Shown: positions 1 through 6,508 of the stretch, piece by piece
Position numbering within the stretch: position 1 is the stretch's first letter
Layout of the letters: every line of letters starts with the position of its first letter
NCBI GenBank assembly: GCA_017997315.1
Contig: JAGOFF010000026.1
Span: forward strand, 1-16,557
Source: Clostridia bacterium
Lineage (GTDB): Bacteria; Bacillota; Clostridia; Saccharofermentanales; UBA5734
DNA: 16,557 bases
Direction: 5' to 3'
Program-made: the position numbers and the translations under genes
The notes under the pieces: generated by a model
Seen by the model: only the letters and a program-made list of their open reading frames with translations
The model's database searches: none
What the model was told of the DNA's origin: nothing

Positions 1-54
1 GACTCCGGGGGGCATCAAAGCGGGATCGGTGCGGTAGGTCGTGCGGTCATCCAT
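1..54 (-). CDS. 5' end of an unidentified gene (18 codons, runs off the window)
   Basis: Read on the minus strand, an ATG at 54 follows a purine-rich ribosome binding site (AGAGAGGA, about 9 nt upstream) and opens a frame that stays open to the window edge: MDDRTTYRTDPALMPPGV. It lies 105 nt downstream of the tetronate-type kinase gene, on the same strand, so it may be the last part of that catabolic operon or the start of a separately promoted unit. The gap holds two small palindromes that could be operators. In known tetronate clusters this slot is often taken by a class II aldolase/decarboxylase (OtnC), an isomerase (OtnI) or a PdxA-like dehydrogenase, but 18 residues are not enough to recognise any of them. 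Function unknown. Confidence 0.5.
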   Translation of the reverse strand, partial: MDDRTTYRTDPALMPPGV

Positions 55-94
55 GTCGGCGGGTCCTCTCTTTCATCTCCGTTGACGTTGACAG

Positions 95-126
95 TACACC
101 ATGTATGTATGAGAAAACACTGTGTT
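95..126. promoter_or_regulatory. Two short palindromes (candidate operators) in the gap before the partial gene
   Basis: The 105-nt gap between the kinase stop and the ATG at 54 is clearly richer in A and T than its surroundings. It contains TACACCATGTA at 95-105 (4-bp arms, 3-nt centre) and AACACTGTGTT at 116-126 (perfect 5-bp arms around one base), about two helical turns apart centre to centre. This is a plausible regulator-binding region for a promoter reading leftwards into the partial gene. No convincing -35/-10 pair could be fixed. Short palindromes occur by chance, so confidence is low. Confidence 0.3.
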
Positions 127-159
127 CCACATGAGAAATCACCAAAATGACGATTCAGG

Positions 160-1611
160 TCACCCGCCGTCCGCGAGAATCGAGACGATCCGCGCGAGCG
201 CGTCCTCGTCCCCGACGTTGCCGGGAAAAACCACGTAGGGGATCCCCGGGAACCGGCTCTCGGGTCCGAGCCGCCACACCGGAACCCCGGGCAGCGCCTG
301 GCCGAGCACGGTCGCCCGACGGACCCCGAGCGCGCGCACGCCGATGTCGCTGGAGGTGATCCCGCCCTTGGCGACCACGAAGCGCGGCCGGGCGGTGATC
401 CCGGCCACCAGCCGTACGAGCGCGCGGGACACCCGGACGGACAGCGCGAGGTCGTCCTCGGGCGATCCGGTCCCGGCGGTGTGCAGCCGGCGGCTGGTGT
501 AGACCGTCGCGACGCGTCCCGCTGCGATGCGTGCGGACGCCTCAGCCGCGAGCCGGTCCGCCTCCGCGTCCTCCCGTCCCTCGACGACCGACCGGACATC
601 GAACTCGAGCGCCTCGGTCCGCCCGGCCGCGAGCAGCCGCGCGAGTTGCGCTGAACTTCGGGCCACATGCGAACCCACAATAACCAACCCTCCGCCGGTT
701 CCCCCGTCGCCGGCGGGCAGCATTTCCTCCCGGGTCAGCAAACCGCGTTCCGTCACGCCCCCCAGCACCCGCGTGAGCGCAGCGGCGGACCGGAACAGGA
801 ACGTCCGCCCCGTGCGGACCGCGCGCAGCACCGCTGCGGCCGCGACCTCGACGTCCGCGTACGCCATCGCGTCGACGACCACCTTGCCGAATCCGCTGAC
901 CTCCCCGAGCCGGCGCGCCAGCGCGTCCACATCCAGCGCGCGGAGCCGCTCCAGCGGGAGCAGCGTCACGTCCGCGGCCGGGTACGCCCCGCCGGTTTTT
1001 TCCTCGATCCACGCGCGCAGGTCCGAACTCCGGTACCCGAACGTCCGGTCCCGCGCGGATTCGGTCTCGCCCGCGGGCACCATCACCCCGTTTTCGACGA
1101 CATGGTGGACGCCCCCGAGCGTCAGCCGCCCGCCCTCGAGGAAAAACGGGCACAGGATCTCCCCGTCGATCGCCCGGCCGGTCTCGGCCTCCAGGACCGA
1201 GCGCAAGGTTTCGGTTTCGAGCGGATAGTGTCCGCGCAGCGTCGAGTCGCTCCGCGAGATCAGCAGGAAGGGCCGTCCGCGCTCCCGGGCGACCGCGGCG
1301 ATATCGCGCGCGAGTCCCTCGTGAAGCCGCCGGGTGTCCTCGCGGGACAGGCTGCGGGAGTTGGTGAGGATGAAAAACATGCGTCCGGGTTCGTCAAAAC
1401 CCGCGGCGATGTCCTCCCGGGAAAACCCGGTATAGACCGAAATCCCGTGCACGGTCTGGACCCCGGTCGGGTCGTCGTCCAGCACCACGACCTTGTGCCC
1501 GTCGCGCTCGATCTCCGCGGCGATGAGCGCGGCCGCGGCTGCGGGATCGGGCGCGGGATAGTCCGCGGATGCGGCTTCCGGGGTCCGGCGTTCCGCCGCT
1601 CCGGCGTTCAC
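160..1611 (-). CDS. Four-carbon acid sugar kinase family protein (DUF1537; 3-oxo-tetronate kinase-like)
   Basis: A 483-residue cytoplasmic kinase that by family would phosphorylate a four-carbon sugar acid (3-oxo-tetronate, erythronate or threonate) with ATP. The N-terminal domain begins with VVVLDDDPTGVQTVHG (residues 41-56), the hallmark of the DUF1537 family. The C-terminal nucleotide-binding part carries KGGITSSDIG, the GQALPGVPVW segment and VVFPGNVGDE near the end, all typical. About 38 residues precede the first conserved strand, a modest N-terminal extension. The start is a GTG whose bases overlap the stop of the upstream dehydrogenase (GTGA, 4-nt overlap), with a GAGGA site 7 nt before it, so the two are translationally coupled. 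Pairing with an LtnD-like dehydrogenase supports a tetronate pathway. Exact substrate cannot be read from the sequence; OtnK, DtnK and related kinases share these motifs. Confidence 0.9.
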   Translation of the reverse strand: MNAGAAERRTPEAASADYPAPDPAAAAALIAAEIERDGHKVVVLDDDPTGVQTVHGISVYTGFSREDIAAGFDEPGRMFFILTNSRSLSREDTRRLHEGLARDIAAVARERGRPFLLISRSDSTLRGHYPLETETLRSVLEAETGRAIDGEILCPFFLEGGRLTLGGVHHVVENGVMVPAGETESARDRTFGYRSSDLRAWIEEKTGGAYPAADVTLLPLERLRALDVDALARRLGEVSGFGKVVVDAMAYADVEVAAAAVLRAVRTGRTFLFRSAAALTRVLGGVTERGLLTREEMLPAGDGGTGGGLVIVGSHVARSSAQLARLLAAGRTEALEFDVRSVVEGREDAEADRLAAEASARIAAGRVATVYTSRRLHTAGTGSPEDDLALSVRVSRALVRLVAGITARPRFVVAKGGITSSDIGVRALGVRRATVLGQALPGVPVWRLGPESRFPGIPYVVFPGNVGDEDALARIVSILADGG

Positions 1612-2510
1612 TCCGCTTCCTCGGCGGCGCGGATCTCCATCCCGGCCGCGGCTTCGTAGTAGCGCGCGATCGCGGCGTGGTCCAGATCCATCATCCCGGC
1701 GTTGTCCAGCCAGGTGAAGATCCCGGCGAGCACCGAAGTCAGCGGGAGCTCCATATTGAGCGAACGCGCGGTCTCCAGCACGTTCCGGATGTCTTTCTTG
1801 TTGATGCCGACGCGTCCGCCCGCGCGGAAGTCCCGGTTCAGGACCATGGGCATCTTGGCGTCGAGCACGACGCTGCCCGCCAGTCCGCCGCGCACCGCGT
1901 CGTAGACCTTGCCGGGGTCGACGCCCCCGCGCACCGCGAGCATCATGGCCTCGGACATCGCGGCGATCCCGAGGTTGACCATGATCTGGTTCGCGAGCTT
2001 GGCCATCGATCCCGCGCCGTGCCCGCCCACCAGGATCGCGGAGGATCCCATGTCGAGCAGCACCGGCTTCACTTTTTCAAACGCATCCTCCCGCCCCCCG
2101 ACCATGAACGCCAGGGTGCCGTCGACCGCCTTGGGCTCCCCGCCGCTGACCGGGGCGTCCAGCATGACCACCCCGCATTTGCGGCACTCCTCCTCGAACC
2201 CGCGCGAGGCGACCGGGGACAGCGAACTTGTGTCCGCCACGATCGTCCCGGGCCGCGCGACTGAGAGCACCCCATCCGGGCCGCACAGTACCGCGCGTAC
2301 CTGGGGGGCGTCCGGGAGCGACAGGAAAACGAAGTCGCATTCCGCGCCCACCTCGGCCGGGGAGGCCGCCGCGCGCGCGCCGTGCTGGGCGAGTTCCTCC
2401 GACGCGGCGGGGGAGATGTCGTACACCAGTACGGTCCGCCCTTTGCGGAGCAGGTTGCGGGCCATGGGCCGGCCCATGATGCCGAGTCCGATGAATCCGA
2501 TGGGTGTCAT
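1608..2510 (-). CDS. NAD(P)-dependent beta-hydroxyacid dehydrogenase (3-HIBDH / GarR / LtnD family)
   Basis: A 300-residue oxidoreductase of normal length for the 3-hydroxyisobutyrate dehydrogenase family, which includes tartronate semialdehyde reductase (GarR) and L-threonate dehydrogenase (LtnD). Visible motifs are the Rossmann glycine motif FIGLGIMG (6-13), the substrate-binding DAPVSGG (118-124), and the catalytic-lysine segment GAGSMAKLANQIM, placing the lysine at residue 171. The ATG overlaps the stop of the upstream GH42 gene (ATGA), and its own stop overlaps the kinase start, so it is the middle gene of a coupled operon. By context its likely job is oxidising a tetronate such as threonate to the 2-oxo acid that the kinase route consumes. 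Reduction of tartronate semialdehyde or oxidation of another beta-hydroxyacid remains possible. Family call is firm, substrate is inference. Confidence 0.9.
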   Translation of the reverse strand: MTPIGFIGLGIMGRPMARNLLRKGRTVLVYDISPAASEELAQHGARAAASPAEVGAECDFVFLSLPDAPQVRAVLCGPDGVLSVARPGTIVADTSSLSPVASRGFEEECRKCGVVMLDAPVSGGEPKAVDGTLAFMVGGREDAFEKVKPVLLDMGSSAILVGGHGAGSMAKLANQIMVNLGIAAMSEAMMLAVRGGVDPGKVYDAVRGGLAGSVVLDAKMPMVLNRDFRAGGRVGINKKDIRNVLETARSLNMELPLTSVLAGIFTWLDNAGMMDLDHAAIARYYEAAAGMEIRAAEEAE

Positions 2511-4576
2511 AACGTCGCCTCCGCGTTTCCCGTGGTCAGCACGCGCACCCCGAAGCGTTCGACGCGTGTCTCCCCGATGAGTTTCTCTCCGGTCAGACGG
2601 TCCGTGAACAGCCGCTTCAGGATGACCGTCGTGTCTTCGCCGTAGTTGAGGATGAAAAACAGCCGTTTCTCCGCGTCTCCGCGCACCGCGAGCTCACAGC
2701 CCGCCGGGAGTTCGAGCAGATCCCGGAAGGGGGTTCCGGCCCCGAGCCGGCGCAGGAACGCACGCGCGCCGTCCACGTCGAATCCGGTCCCGCACAGGTA
2801 CGCCTCACCCTGTCCGTACGGGTTCACGGTCAGTGCGGGCGCACCCGCGAACCGGCCGTCCGCATACCACGCAAGCACCCGCGCGCCCGCGGCGGGATCC
2901 GGCTCGAGCACGTCGTTCCACAGCGGGGCGTCCAGCCGCTCGCCGTCCCATTCCATCCGCGCCGGGACGTCCCCGGGGGTCACCATGCTGCCCTCCCGCA
3001 CCGTCGCGCCGCACAGAGCGGCGGCCGGGCCGGGGGCGGGGGTCATCGGGCACTGCCCGCGCAGGTCCTTGTATCCCGAACGCGCGCCGAGCAGCAGCCG
3101 GCCGCCCGCCTCGACATAGCTCCCGAGCACCGCCGTGCGCTCCGGCGACAGGATCGAGGCGTGCGGATACACCGCGAGCCGGTACCGCGCGAGGTCCTCC
3201 ACGGTCGTCCGGTCGTCGACGTACACGATGTCGTACGGGGTGTGCGTGGTCTGCAGCGCCGCGAACCAGGCGGACTCGGACGCCCGGCGCATCGGGCCGT
3301 GCCACAGGTCGTCCTCCCCGTCCCACAGGTTGTCGTTGTCCCGCAGCAGCGCGACGTCCGCGCGCACCGGCGTGCCCGCGAGCCCCGGCAGGAGCGCGGC
3401 TTCCCGGATCGTGCGCGCGGCTTCCGCAAGCTTGCGGTTGTCCCGGTTGTCGTAGTCCAGCAGCCCGTGCCAGTAGATCTCGGTTCCGAAGGTCGCGGTC
3501 CGCCAACGGAACCAGCTGACGAAATCCGCGCCGTGCGCGACGGACTGGAACGTCCACAGCCGCAATTGTCCCGGGAGCGGAGCGCGCGCGGCCATGCGCG
3601 TCGTCCAGCCGTTGGCCCCGCTCTGCTGTTCCATGACCCCGAACAGCGGGGAGTACGCGCGCACGTTCGCCAGGTTCCAGCTCCATTTACGGTCCGCCAT
3701 GTCCCCGCCCGGCCCCTCGATCATGCCCGCGCCGAAGTTGGGGTAGGAGTCGTAGCAGATGAAATCGACCGCGTGCCCGACCAGCGCGCGGTAGTCGAGG
3801 TGGCTGAAAATCCCGTTGGTCGTGATGAAGCGGTCCTCCGGCACGTTCTCGCGCAGCGCCTCGTACTGCAGCCGGCAGTACGAGACCGCGCTGTCGGAGA
3901 AGAACCGCTTCTCGTCCAGCCGCATGTGCGGATTGAATCCGACCCGGCCCCCGACGTACCGGGACAGCCGGACCTGCCGCCACTCGGTGTAGGTCTGGTT
4001 CCAAAACACGTTGCCCCAGGCCTCGTTGAGCGCGTCCAGCGTGCCGTACTTCTTTTTCAGGAATTCCCGGAATGCGGCGTGGTCGGCTTCGGCGTAGAAC
4101 ACGTCGGTTTCGCAATTGAGCTCGTTGTCGATCTGCCATCCGATGATGGACGGGTGCCGGCCGTAGTGCTCCCCAAGCTTCTGGGCGATGAGCCGGGACT
4201 TGCCCCGCCAGACCGGGGCGTTGTAGTTGCAGTGCCGGCGCATGCCGTGCCCGAACGGAGTCCCCGCCATGTCCGCGTTGAGCACCTCGGGATATCGGTC
4301 GGTCAGCCAGGCGGGCGGGGTCGCGGTCGGGGTGCAGAAGATCACCCGGATCTCGGGAAATTCGGATACCAGCGCCAGGAAGCGGTCGAAGAACGCGAAT
4401 GTGAACTCCCCCTCGCGCGGTTCGAACAGGCTCCAGGCGAACTCCGCGATCCGGATGACGGAAATCCCCAGGACGCGCATGCGCTCGAGGTCGGAGCGCC
4501 AGAGTGTTTCGGGCCAGTGCTCGGGGTAGTAGCAGACCCCAAAGGTCAGCCGTTCGAGGTTCAGCGCGTTATCCAT
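2507..4576 (-). CDS. GH42 beta-galactosidase
   Basis: A 689-residue retaining glycoside hydrolase of family 42, usual full length, with no signal peptide, so probably cytoplasmic and acting on imported oligosaccharides. It opens with FGVCYYPEHWP (12-22). The TIM barrel shows the acid/base glutamate in WQIDNELN (Glu152) and the nucleophile in GVMEQQSGANGW (Glu316). The trimerisation and C-terminal beta domains follow. The Cys-x-Cys-x2-Cys part of the zinc cluster seen a few residues after the acid/base in Thermus-type GH42 enzymes is absent. I chose the ATG at 4576 because GGAGGT lies 6-7 nt before it; an ATG 24 nt upstream has no such site. It heads an operon with a hydroxyacid dehydrogenase and a four-carbon acid sugar kinase. 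An upstream hairpin (4593-4610) lies in its leader. Confidence 0.93.
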   Translation of the reverse strand: MDNALNLERLTFGVCYYPEHWPETLWRSDLERMRVLGISVIRIAEFAWSLFEPREGEFTFAFFDRFLALVSEFPEIRVIFCTPTATPPAWLTDRYPEVLNADMAGTPFGHGMRRHCNYNAPVWRGKSRLIAQKLGEHYGRHPSIIGWQIDNELNCETDVFYAEADHAAFREFLKKKYGTLDALNEAWGNVFWNQTYTEWRQVRLSRYVGGRVGFNPHMRLDEKRFFSDSAVSYCRLQYEALRENVPEDRFITTNGIFSHLDYRALVGHAVDFICYDSYPNFGAGMIEGPGGDMADRKWSWNLANVRAYSPLFGVMEQQSGANGWTTRMAARAPLPGQLRLWTFQSVAHGADFVSWFRWRTATFGTEIYWHGLLDYDNRDNRKLAEAARTIREAALLPGLAGTPVRADVALLRDNDNLWDGEDDLWHGPMRRASESAWFAALQTTHTPYDIVYVDDRTTVEDLARYRLAVYPHASILSPERTAVLGSYVEAGGRLLLGARSGYKDLRGQCPMTPAPGPAAALCGATVREGSMVTPGDVPARMEWDGERLDAPLWNDVLEPDPAAGARVLAWYADGRFAGAPALTVNPYGQGEAYLCGTGFDVDGARAFLRRLGAGTPFRDLLELPAGCELAVRGDAEKRLFFILNYGEDTTVILKRLFTDRLTGEKLIGETRVERFGVRVLTTGNAEATL

Positions 4577-4592
4577 GGGACAACCTCCGAAA

Positions 4593-4628
4593 CGCCGCAA
4601 CTAGGCGGCGATATGTACCTCCATTGTA
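4593..4628 (-). promoter_or_regulatory. Possible promoter and leader hairpin of the GH42 operon
   Basis: On the minus strand TACAAT (4628-4623) would serve as a -10 box about 47 nt before the GH42 start. No good -35 lies 16-18 nt further back; that position falls inside the palindromic array of repeat copy A. If real, it would be an activator-dependent promoter. In the leader, CGCCGC and GCGGCG (4593-4598 and 4605-4610) can form a 6-bp stem just upstream of the ribosome binding site. The hexamer alone is weak evidence. Confidence 0.3.
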
Positions 4629-4704
4629 TCCCAGGACGGCGCCTGCCGGGGCGTCTATCCGGTTGCCCGGATAGGCGTCTATCCGGTTATCCGGGCAGGA
4701 GTTG
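4625..4704 (+). repeat. Palindromic array, copy A (two 24-bp units)
   Basis: This 80-nt block recurs at 6098-6200 and the two copies bracket the ATPase gene in direct orientation. It starts TGTATCCCAGGACGGC and ends GGAGTTG. Inside are two 24-nt units beginning GGCGTCTATCCGG. The first contains the perfect dyad CTATCCGGTTGCCCGGATAG (4655-4674, 8-bp arms, TTGC centre), which extends to 10 bp with one wobble pair. The second (4679-4698) is a decayed version. Copy B differs by point changes and one extra 23-nt unit. The last TTG forms the start of a -35 box for the ATPase gene. It could be a tandem regulator-binding region carried with a promoter, or a REP/MITE-like element; no transposase is near. 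Confidence 0.85.
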
Positions 4705-4730
4705 TCCGCCCCGTGGATATCGGCTAATAT
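4702..4730 (+). promoter_or_regulatory. Sigma-70-type promoter of the ATPase gene
   Basis: TTGTCC (4702-4707) and TAATAT (4725-4730) are separated by exactly 17 nt and lie about 50 nt before the ATPase start. The -35 begins with the last three bases of repeat copy A, so the array sits directly upstream of the promoter. A 19-bp palindrome overlaps the end of the -10. Each hexamer matches consensus at four of six positions. Confidence 0.55.
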
Positions 4731-4754
4731 GTAGGTGTATCCTACATCAGCCGA
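4720..4754. promoter_or_regulatory. Large inverted repeat overlapping the ATPase promoter (operator or leader hairpin)
   Basis: ATGTAGGTGTATCCTACAT (4729-4747) is a palindrome with perfect 7-bp arms and a 5-nt centre. After a small asymmetric bulge, TCGGCT (4720-4725) and AGCCGA (4749-4754) add 6 more base pairs. It overlaps the -10 hexamer and the expected transcription start and ends about 27 nt before the start codon. This position fits a repressor operator, possibly autoregulatory. As RNA only the 3' part would be transcribed, so DNA binding is the better explanation. Confidence 0.5.
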
Positions 4755-4781
4755 TCCATTGTTGGGGGGGGAGGACAATTC

Positions 4782-6011
4782 ATGAATTATATCGATCGGG
4801 CGCTGGAGAGCACATTCATCCGTCTGAGCGGCCAGTTTTCCGCCCTCCTGCTGACCGGACCCCGTCAGGCGGGCAAGACGACCATGCTGCAGCGGTTGGC
4901 TGCCCAGGAAGGCAATGGACGAGGATATGTTACGCTGGACGACCTGCAGGAACGTCAACTGGCAAAGAGCGATCCTGCGATGTTTTTTCAGATCCACAAG
5001 CCCCCTCTCCTTATCGACGAGGTGCAGTATGCGCCTGAACTGTTCCCATACATCAAGATCCATGTCGACCGGTACCAGCGCCCGGGGGATTTCTGGTTGA
5101 CAGGATCCCAGGTGTTCCGGCTGATGGACGGGGTCCGGGAGTCACTCGCCGGACGCGTCGCACTGCTTCAGATGCTTCCGTTGTCACAGTCGGAAATCCT
5201 GGGCCGGCCGACTGTCCCGTTTTTTCCGGATCCCGAAATCCTTGTCGCCCGATCGGCCGGCCGCCCGGCCGCGGACGTGACGGAGATCTACCAACGGATC
5301 TTCAACGGGGGTATGCCCGCCCTGATCAGCGGACGGATCACGGATCGGCAAGTCCTTTATTCCAGTTATATCGGTTCCTATATCGAGCGGGATGTGCGTG
5401 AACTCTCCGGTACGATCGATGCCCTTCGATTCATGACGTTCATGACCGCCGCCGCCGCACTCGCCGGCCAACTGCTCAACTACCGGACCCTCGCCGAAGC
5501 CAGTGAGATCGATCAGACCACCGCAAAGCGCTGGCTCCGCATTCTGGAGACCCTGGGAATCGTTTTTTATCTGCATCCCTATTCCAACAACCTGCTCAAG
5601 CGGACGATCAAATCCCCCAAGCTGTACTTTCAAGACACCGGGCTGGTCTGCCACCTCACGCACTGGAGTTCCCCGGAAACCTTGATGAACGGGGCGATGA
5701 GCGGAGCGCTCCTGGAAAACCATGTCGTCTCGGAGATTGTGAAAAGCTACCGGAATGTCGGCAGGGAGCCGTTCCTATACTATTACCGAGACAAGGATGC
5801 CCGGGAGATTGATCTGGTCCTCGAAGAAAACGGAGCCCTGTACCCGATCGAGATCAAGAAGACTTCTTTGCCGGACCCGCGGATATCCCGTGTCTTCGGC
5901 GTTCTCGATCGGGTCGGGAAGCCGCGCGGCCGCGGTGCCGTCGTGTGCGCGGCGGAGAAGCTGGGGGCGCTTGACCGCGATACCCTGGTCGTTCCGGTCG
6001 ATTTGATCTGA
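4782..6011 (+). CDS. AAA ATPase with C-terminal DUF4143 (AAA_14/DUF4143 family)
   Basis: A 409-residue soluble ATPase. The AAA_14 domain shows Walker A GPRQAGKT (26-33), Walker B LLIDEVQ (76-82) and a sensor-like WLTGSQ (105-110). The C-terminal half has the DUF4143 pattern YIGSYIERDVREL, a helix-turn-helix-like stretch (about 230-260) and then REIDLVLEENGALYPIEIKK, an E/D...D-x(n)-E-x-K arrangement like a decayed or active PD-(D/E)XK nuclease core. Length is typical. The ATG follows a very strong site (GGGGGGAGGA, 7 nt away). The gene stands alone between two palindromic arrays and has less extreme GC at third positions than the ABC and catabolic genes, hinting at a separate origin. Molecular function of this widespread family is not established; genes of this kind are often multicopy and patchy. 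Role here unknown. Confidence 0.9.
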   Translation: MNYIDRALESTFIRLSGQFSALLLTGPRQAGKTTMLQRLAAQEGNGRGYVTLDDLQERQLAKSDPAMFFQIHKPPLLIDEVQYAPELFPYIKIHVDRYQRPGDFWLTGSQVFRLMDGVRESLAGRVALLQMLPLSQSEILGRPTVPFFPDPEILVARSAGRPAADVTEIYQRIFNGGMPALISGRITDRQVLYSSYIGSYIERDVRELSGTIDALRFMTFMTAAAALAGQLLNYRTLAEASEIDQTTAKRWLRILETLGIVFYLHPYSNNLLKRTIKSPKLYFQDTGLVCHLTHWSSPETLMNGAMSGALLENHVVSEIVKSYRNVGREPFLYYYRDKDAREIDLVLEENGALYPIEIKKTSLPDPRISRVFGVLDRVGKPRGRGAVVCAAEKLGALDRDTLVVPVDLI

Positions 6012-6020
6012 ATAGATCAC

Positions 6021-6097
6021 GACCACGGAGAAGCACATGCAGATCCAACCGTATCTCGCCACCCCATGGTTTTTCCGAGCGTACTGCTCGGGACCTC
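6021..6097 (+). pseudogene. Truncated, internally deleted copy of the ABC permease gene start
   Basis: Bases 6021-6063 match 6551-6593 at 40 of 43 positions, including the ribosome binding site and the first nine codons (MQIQPYLAT) of the intact permease gene at 6567. After CGCCACC the match jumps to 6978-7012 of the same gene (31 of 34, one base missing), encoding WFFPSVLLG before a frameshift. CGCCACC occurs at both points in the intact gene (6587-6593 and 6971-6977), 384 nt apart, so a deletion between short direct repeats explains the junction. The match ends where repeat copy B begins. It is a relic of a former second permease copy, or of a paralogue, upstream of the present operon. Confidence 0.85.
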
Positions 6098-6200
6098 TGT
6101 ATCCCAGGACGGCACCTGCCGGGGCGTCTATCCGGTTGCCCGGATAGGCGTCTATCCGGTTGCCTGATAGGCATCCGTCCGGTTATCCGGTCAGGAGTTG
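6098..6200 (+). repeat. Palindromic array, copy B (three units)
   Basis: This 103-nt copy of the element at 4625-4704 shares the same first and last bases (TGTATCCCAGG...GGAGTTG) and nearly all sequence, but contains an additional 23-nt unit. The intact dyad CTATCCGGTTGCCCGGATAG lies at 6128-6147, a 1-nt-deleted version at 6152-6170, and a diverged one at 6175-6194. Unit number thus varies between copies like a VNTR. Its terminal TTG starts the -35 of the promoter for the ABC leader. It follows the permease relic directly. Confidence 0.85.
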
Positions 6201-6226
6201 CGAAGTGCGGAAACGCGTCATACAAT
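6198..6226 (+). promoter_or_regulatory. Sigma-70-type promoter of the ABC-transporter leader
   Basis: TTGCGA (6198-6203) and TACAAT (6221-6226) are spaced by 17 nt. The -35 begins in the last bases of repeat copy B, the same layout as the ATPase promoter behind copy A. Transcription would start near 6233, giving a leader of about 330 nt before the first permease gene. The leader contains a small ORF and an intrinsic terminator. Confidence 0.6.
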
Positions 6227-6299
6227 AAGGCGGAATCCGCTTCGCACCGCGCGTATCACAGAAAACGCCCGTTGCGGACGAAAGAGAGGAGGAAGCGGT

Positions 6300-6431
6300 A
6301 TGGATCCGTCGTCACGCATCGACCTGCGGGCTTTGGTGTATGCCTACCGTTTCGTCCTGGCGCATGGTTTTGTCACGGTCAGGAGGGAGTCCGCCCTTTT
6401 GGAGGGTGGAGGAACCATCCGGACCGGCTGA
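6300..6431 (+). CDS. Candidate 43-residue leader peptide upstream of the ABC operon
   Basis: ATG at 6300 is preceded by a perfect AGGAGG (6287-6292) with 7-nt spacing, one of the best ribosome binding sites in the window. The frame encodes 43 residues beginning MDPSSRIDLRALVYAYRFVL and stops at 6429-6431, about 78 nt before an intrinsic terminator and 135 nt before the permease gene. It lies inside the leader transcript expected from the promoter at 6198-6226. The product has no recognised domain; its middle (LVYAYRFVLAHGFVTV) is hydrophobic and aromatic. It may be a regulatory leader peptide whose translation controls readthrough of the terminator, a genuine small protein, or a relic of a degraded gene. 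The strong start signal is the main support. Confidence 0.45.
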   Translation: MDPSSRIDLRALVYAYRFVLAHGFVTVRRESALLEGGGTIRTG

Positions 6432-6508
6432 CGCCGCGAATATCCCGGGACGAAGCCCGTCGGCGCCTGACGCGCCGCACCGTTCGTTCCCGTGGAAACC
6501 GCAGCGAG

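Noticed and set aside
4625..6200. CRISPR array suggested by repeated 24-bp units
   Set aside because: Units are directly adjacent without unique spacers, only two or three per copy, and no cas genes are nearby.
4625..6200. Insertion sequence or composite transposon with the ATPase gene as transposase
   Set aside because: The protein is an AAA/DUF4143 ATPase without a DDE or recombinase motif, and no terminal inverted repeats or target duplications were seen at the element ends.
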